Shown piece by piece: positions 10,748 to 16,045 of a stretch of 16,045 nt of DNA. The stretch's first letter is position 1, and every line of letters starts with the position of its first letter. Below the pieces are notes generated by a model. The model searched no databases, was not told the origin of the DNA, and saw only the letters and a program-made list of their open reading frames with translations. Source of the stretch: Smittium mucronatum (taxonomy: Eukaryota > Kickxellomycota > Harpellomycetes > Harpellales > Legeriomycetaceae); assembly GCA_001953115.1 (NCBI GenBank), contig LSSL01001433.1:1-16045 (forward strand), written 5' to 3'. A program made the position numbers and the translations under genes.

Positions 10748-10919
10748 TTAACCCTTTCCGGGCCAAAATTTGGGCCTTGCCCCTATTAGTGTATATTTAC
10801 AATTCCAATTGGTTCAAAAATATGATCAGCCCAATGGTATACAAATAAAATTTTACTAATAATAACATTGAGCGGAAAGTGAAGGCCATTTTTAGTACCA
10901 TCGCCCCTGAAAGGGTTAA
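10748..10919. mobile_element. piggyBac-like MITE (TTAA-flanked, 164-bp body)
   Basis: TTAA at 10748-10751 and TTAA at 10916-10919 flank a 164-bp body. The left end reads CCCTTTCCGGGCC and the right end, in reverse, CCCTTTCAGGGGCG. Further in, AAAATTTGGGCCTT (left) pairs with AAAAATGGCCTT (right), so the ends are bipartite. Known family facts: piggyBac elements insert at and duplicate TTAA, and many begin with CCC(T/A)TT. The body has no transposase frame, so this would be a non-autonomous copy moved by an element elsewhere. GC at the ends is well above the flanks. Confidence 0.6.
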
Positions 10920-10956
10920 TACTTTCAGCACCAGTGAAAAAAATACCGCCCAATAT
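10916..10956 (+). repeat. Diverged dispersed repeat, copy 1
   Basis: TTAATACTTTCAG followed by ACCGCCCAAT at 10945-10954. It aligns without gaps to 11804-11844, with about three quarters of bases identical by eye. Its first four bases are the right TTAA of the piggyBac-like element, so the element seems to sit within an older repeat. Confidence 0.4.
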
Positions 10957-11069
10957 TTGACATAACAATTGTATAATAAATTCATAGAAATAATTGATTC
11001 TTTTTTTCTCTATTATTAGTTAATTCTGGATATCACAAATAATATCTCAGTACACGTTTAAGCCCTGAA

Positions 11070-11101
11070 GGAGGTTAATTCATAGTTGAATGAATTACTC
11101 C
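11070..11101. other. Imperfect hairpin (12 bp, 2-nt bulge)
   Basis: GGAG-GT-TAATTCAT (11070-11083) pairs with ATGAATTA-CTCC (11090-11101), leaving GT bulged and a 6-nt loop. It lies between the TTAA-flanked element and the solitary end. There is no T-run characteristic of a Pol III terminator directly after it. Confidence 0.45.
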
Positions 11102-11212
11102 TCATAAATAACCAATATCTACTCTACTTAGCCTTTATCTTGGATTTTTTTGTCATTCTACTGGTTTTATCATTTTTATTGGCGAAATAATGTAAGTAGA
11201 GCGCATTGGCGA

Positions 11213-11252
11213 TTAACCCTTTTAAGGCTAAAAGATGAATATGGCCCACGTT
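11213..11252 (+). mobile_element. Possible solitary piggyBac-like end
   Basis: TTAA at 11213-11216 is followed by CCCTTTTAAGGC, then TAAAAGATGAATATGGCCC. The order CCCTTT, GG, TAAAA, TGGCC matches the right end of the element at 10748-10919 read in reverse (CCCTTTCAGGGGCG ... TAAAAATGGCC). I found no partner GGGTTAA downstream, so it may be a truncated copy. Confidence 0.35.
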
Positions 11253-11803
11253 TTAATTCAATATAAACGGGAAATTCTTTTCAAGACCAGACTTTTTTTA
11301 TTGTGTAAACCATTGGCTATAATAAATTTTGATCATTACCAAGCCAATAGAATTTGAAAAATATAGTAGTTTTAAAAGCTTTCAAAATTTTTCCAATAGA
11401 AGTTTCTTTTGAAATTCGAACCCCAGATTACCCAGTAACTTACTATCTTGTCTTGGTGGAATATTTCCAAATTAGGAAAGCAGTAAAAATTTAATAGTAA
11501 AATGTCTGTTTTCATAGAGAATCACCCATGTAGACATTCAGCTCATATTTTGAATATTTAATACCCGCTTCTTTTTCTTTTCAAAGATTAGTGGTCATTT
11601 TATAGCGAGTGGTCGATACGGGGGATTCTGGAACCTGTAATAATCAGTCTCCATAGGGCTGAAGTAAAAAAGCGATTTTCACTTTAGAATAATGCAAATA
11701 TTAAACGAATAATATACTTATACTATTCGATAGAAAAGTAAATCAACCGAATTTAGTAATACGCATGAATCGGACAAATACATTAATTTGCATGATGAAG
11801 GAG

Positions 11804-11844
11804 ATAATCCTTTCAGTGACAGCGGTAAAAAATGCCACCCAATT
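11804..11844 (+). repeat. Diverged dispersed repeat, copy 2
   Basis: ATAATCCTTTCAG followed by GCCACCCAAT. This is the partner of 10916-10956, but without the piggyBac-like element beside it. Confidence 0.4.
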
Positions 11845-14319
11845 TCCTATCAGCTAAAACGCTGAGCTCGCTATATGCACTAATTTACCAACCACCAAAT
11901 AACTGTACTTTGACCAGAATTATAATATCCATAATTACAACATTTCTCAATAGAATTGAAAAAAAGGTTTAGTAACTTGGATGAAAAAAAAAAAGATTCG
12001 ATATAAAGTAAAGTTAGAGTTTTTTTTTTTTTACGCAGAATGTATTTTTGTAAAGTTAGAGCTGAAAAAATAAAACTGGTTTAGAAAAGTATTTTTAAAT
12101 CACCCCGCCCATTTAAAATCATTTTTACCAAAACCATTTATTAAAAATAAGCATTAAACTACTTTTAAGGAATTTATTTAAGAGATTTAAATCCATAAGA
12201 AAAACATTTAAAAAACAGAAAGATGAAATAAGTAAATAAATAGAATACGAGCGATATACCCAATCTTGCTTTAAATTCGCAGAATTTAAACCAAGCGAGT
12301 TTATGATATTCTGTGAACAAAATCATATCAAATTAAAAAATTAGAAAAATTAGCTCTAAAAAAATTAAAAAGCTTCGTTTCAATATATTTGCGGTTGCTA
12401 TCGCTAATAAATAATATTCATCTTGGAAATTTGAGGTTTTGTAGTAATTTACAATCTAAAAATAACGGATTCGTGTATGTATGACAGCATTGAAAAAACC
12501 TGTAAATCATAAACCTCCACATCACTATTGAGTAGAATTCAAAACATACAAAACCTTAATGCAAAAATTTTCAGTACAAATCCGAATTTTAAAGTCAAAT
12601 ATGCCGTAGTGGATTCTTTCTAATACACTAGAGACTAATCATATCCAATCATTTTTGCATAAAATTTTATTATCTCCTTTTCATGATGATTAGAAAGGGA
12701 ATTACTTAGCTTTTACTACAAAGAAATGATTTTCTTTGTGAGTTATTTTTATAAAATTGATCCTATTTATGAGTGATACTTTTATTTTTTTAGCACAAAT
12801 ATTGTATCAATTACATTTATTTTACGCTTTTTATTACTTCCTACCAATTTAACTAACCTATATATGATTCTCCGAAAAGATTTGGAGTTTCACTATAAAA
12901 ATTTGAGTTTTTTCAAAAAGAATGACAGTATTAAGGAAATGAATTGGCTGTCTTATTTTATAAATAAAAAATATTAAAATAAATTAATCAAATCTTTTAT
13001 TATCATAAAACCCAGGAAAGTGACAGATTTTTATCAACTGAATAAGAACCCAAAAAAAAATCCTAGAATAGAAAGTTTAGGTGGGGTGGTGGGAAAATCT
13101 TTGACAAATATAATGGTTTACATTAGATCTGATAAATGTCTTGATAACTCTATTTTTTATTAATAGGCTCTTGATACATCTAAATTTACAATAAAAAAAA
13201 TCAAATGTTACTCAGATGTAAGAAAAATACAGCTAAAGAACTAATATAATTTTACACAGTATCAAATTATTGATATCCTTCCACAAATATATTATTTAGT
13301 TAGTTTATAATATCTGATAAATCTAACAGAGTCTATTGGTAAATATTTTGGATTTTTTTTTTTCCGACAATATCTTCTGTTTATCAAAAAATAGAGAAAA
13401 TCAAAGGCCATATCTATATTTGGTCAAGCTAGTTGTTAAATAGGATCTAAAGTTTGTATTCATAAAATCAATTGACAAGCCATAGTTTTATTAGGGGCTA
13501 TCAATATTCAATATGAATCCGAAAAATCGGCTTTAAACATTCCTAGAGCACATTATCTTTTTTTGTAACCAAATTTACTTTTTTTCTAACAATTTAAAAA
13601 AATTTCCAAACCTATTTTGATTTCTTTAAATCAGTTTTCGGGATGATGTGGAAGCGAATAAAACTCATAATATTTTTTTAAAATCATTATCGCGTGTTTT
13701 CTATTTTGAAACATTATAAAATTCAAGAAACTTAATTATTTCACAAGACTTTTATTTTTTTAAAAGAAAATTATCTGATATCCCTGAGAACTTCATTATC
13801 AAAATACAAAATGAAAGTGATTTTCTACTAAATTTAATCTCCTTTTTTTTCCTCTGTTTGAATAAATATTTTTATCGAGTTTTATAAATATGGATATTAA
13901 CTGGGTAAAAATAAATAAATATGCTCAAAATACTCAAATATATGTTTAATGTTTTTATTTTTTGTATTTTTCAAGTACAAGAATTCGTGCCAAATAAAGA
14001 GAAATATAAAAAATCTTTTTTTGTAAAAAAATTGATTGATTATTGCAAACTAATAATTTAATCATTGAGATGCGGTAAAAAATTTATTGGGATTAATGAA
14101 AAAAATCTATAAATTAGTATAATTTTTAAAATAATTTTATTTTTTGCTGGAATATTCAAAGTTTTATAATCAGGGTGGCCTCTGATAAAGTATTATAGAA
14201 AAAGAGATGAAAATCAAGGCATTTTTTTTATCAAATATCTAAATCAGAAAATATGCATAACGCATAACTTTATTATTTTTTGGATGGATTAGGTGTATGA
14301 GTAACATGAAAATGTATAA

Positions 14320-14329
14320 CCCCCCCCCC
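14320..14329. repeat. C10 homopolymer
   Basis: Ten consecutive C, followed by ACCTTCC. In reverse it reads GGAAGGTG10TTATAC, similar to the tract at 7834. It lies in very AT-rich DNA. Confidence 0.85.
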
Positions 14330-15049
14330 ACCTTCCACTATATCAACATACCATTCTTGATGATATTAGGGGATTTTTATAGCATAGTTTCGTTTTATGA
14401 TAAAGAATTTTTTTAAAAACAGCACAGTAAAATAATAAACCGATATATATTTATATTTATGCTAAATTATTTTTTATATTGATTGTAGGAATATGTATAT
14501 TAATAACGTATATAGTATAATCAATAGAAAAAAAGATAATTTAACAAGAAAAAATCCCTTTCTATCTGGGACTAAGCCTATAAAACCTTAACTACATGAG
14601 ATTCTATAAATTTCTTATTTTTTCTGAAATACTAATCGATTATTTTTTTTTTGTAGCGGATAAAAATTTCACTACCAACTTTCTTGATTTTAATTACTTT
14701 CTCTGATAAAATTAGACACCTAAAACCCAATTTATTTATTTTTTTAGATATTTTTTCCCTTATGACTCAGTAATTTTTTAGACACTTTGGCAAATATTTT
14801 TGTTTTTATTATTTTAATGAGTAAAAAATAAGCAATTTATCGCATAAAAAACAAACAACGGAAACTTTACTCTTATATTTAGGTCAAAAAAAAAAACTCT
14901 GGTATGTTTTATAGTTGTTATCAGTTTGTAAAAAATCTAGAAATATAAAAATTTCCAGAGACAAAAATTTAGATTTCTTATCGATTCCAAATCCAATGAT
15001 TTAAACCCTAAGTTAAAAAATATTATTTAACTATGATTCTGATATTTAT

Positions 15050-15069
15050 TATATATATATATATATATA
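15050..15069. repeat. (TA)10 microsatellite
   Basis: Uninterrupted alternating TA run of about 20 bases in AT-rich desert. Confidence 0.9.
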
Positions 15070-16010
15070 ATTTGCTCAATTTTATTTGCCCTGTTTCATT
15101 TTAATGATGTAACCATAAAAAACCATAAATTGACGATTTTGAAATCCTTTATCTATACTTAATTCTGTATTAATAGGTTAATTCTAAGATATAAGTGCCA
15201 AAAACTAAAACTCTGACTCCAATTTTTTCTATAAATTTTGGATTAGAACTTCTGATCAACGGGGAAAAAATTAATCATGATTAATACATCTTTCTCATAA
15301 TTCAAATTCTTAACCTAGACTCATAATTTTCAGCCCCAAAGCTTATTAACAACATTTAATTCCCAGGTATTGTTTTTTTACATCATAAAGGTATTAATAT
15401 TGGTTAATATCTTTAGATTAGCGCTCAATTTCTAAATAAAATATCCGATACTGGGACAAAACATCTTTTTCAACTCTGATAACCATTTTCAAATCACAAA
15501 TTTTTATTCAACGTATTGTTTTTGACACTAGTTTCAAACACAGTGCTGAAATCAGTATCTAATTCATTAAAACAGCTAAATATAGCAACCACACTTTAAA
15601 AGAATGGTTTTTTTAACCAGCTCTATTTATTATTTATTTGTTTTATTTAGCTTTTATTAGAAATATAGCTTATTATTTAAAATAATCAATGGTAGAATCT
15701 GATTATGAAATCAATAGACTAAAACGAAATTCAGGACTTTAAATGAAATAAAGGCTTTTTTTTTTGGCTATTATCTAAATCAAAAAAAAATAAAACCATG
15801 TTTTTCAAATGTTTTGGAAGTGATATAATAATCTAATGTTGTAATATGCAATTTTGTAATTGAAAAAAATAATTTATTTTTCGATAAACACGTTTAGTTA
15901 AAAAATTCTGAATCATTTGAAAATTGGAACCATTTTCAGATGAATATGAATTTATCAATGTAATGCGTTTTATTCAAGCTGAATCTGATTTCCCAATTCC
16001 CCAAAAACTT

Positions 16011-16037
16011 TATCAATATAATATCTTTATATTGATA
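16011..16037. other. Perfect 10-bp hairpin near right edge
   Basis: TATCAATATA (16011-16020) and TATATTGATA (16028-16037) are exact complements around a 7-nt loop. Every pair but two is A-T, so it is weak. It may be part of a larger feature cut by the window end. Confidence 0.45.
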
Positions 16038-16045
16038 TCCAAATT

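Larger units (their letters stand above)
11845..16010. other. Long AT-rich desert, no gene seen
   Basis: Lines counted here are roughly 15-27 % GC. No open frame reaches 60 codons with sensible composition on either strand. It holds the C10 tract (14320), the TA repeat (15050) and many T and A runs. No RNA gene or paired element ends were found by eye. Confidence 0.55.

Noticed and set aside
10786..10985. Two overlapping minus-strand frames of about 60 codons
   Set aside because: They lie mostly within the non-autonomous TTAA-bounded element and have no recognisable protein.
11415..11430. GGGGTTCGAATTTC on the minus strand as a tRNA T-loop
   Set aside because: The T-stem does not pair and no acceptor, D or anticodon arms surround it.

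Overview
The window is AT-rich eukaryotic DNA with one intact gene, a two-exon Ran GTPase on the minus strand (CDS 9263 to 8507, one 112-bp GT-AG intron). The protein resembles fungal Ran/Gsp1 more than animal or plant Ran. It has [12 protein letters not shown] at the switch I side, LAGN and FVASPAL near the C-terminus, LMQQY, and an acidic EEDDDL tail. I infer an AT-rich, gene-sparse fungal genome, perhaps an early-diverging lineage with large repeat-filled intergenic spaces. That assignment rests on one protein compared from memory.

Layout. From 1 to about 3.5 kb is an AT-rich desert with a possible coding relic near the left edge and one structured segment (3139-3232) that can fold as a three-way junction. 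From about 3.56 to 6.3 kb is an island of clearly higher GC (38-45 % in lines counted by hand, against about 15-30 % in much of the desert). It has long stop-poor frames, several G/C homopolymers and no intact gene, so I read it as decayed coding DNA of unknown identity and uncertain strand. From 6.3 to 8.2 kb is desert. An 18-bp perfect palindrome and a short GC-rich patch follow at 8210-8300, then the Ran gene and its upstream region (8.4-9.6 kb).

From 10.4 to 11.9 kb lies a nest of old repeats. The clearest is a 172-bp piggyBac-like miniature element bounded by TTAA on both sides (10748-10919). A second similar end lies at 11213, a diverged 41-bp repeat pair at 10916/11804, and a 40-bp direct repeat at 10430/10635. 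From 11.9 kb to the end is AT-rich desert with simple repeats, a C10 tract and a hairpin at the right edge.

Only the Ran gene has a clear function: nucleocytoplasmic transport, spindle assembly and nuclear envelope formation. I found no tRNA, rRNA, CRISPR array or operon-like cluster, and no convincing new biological system. The most interesting leads are the TTAA-bounded element with its repeat neighbourhood and the decayed GC island.
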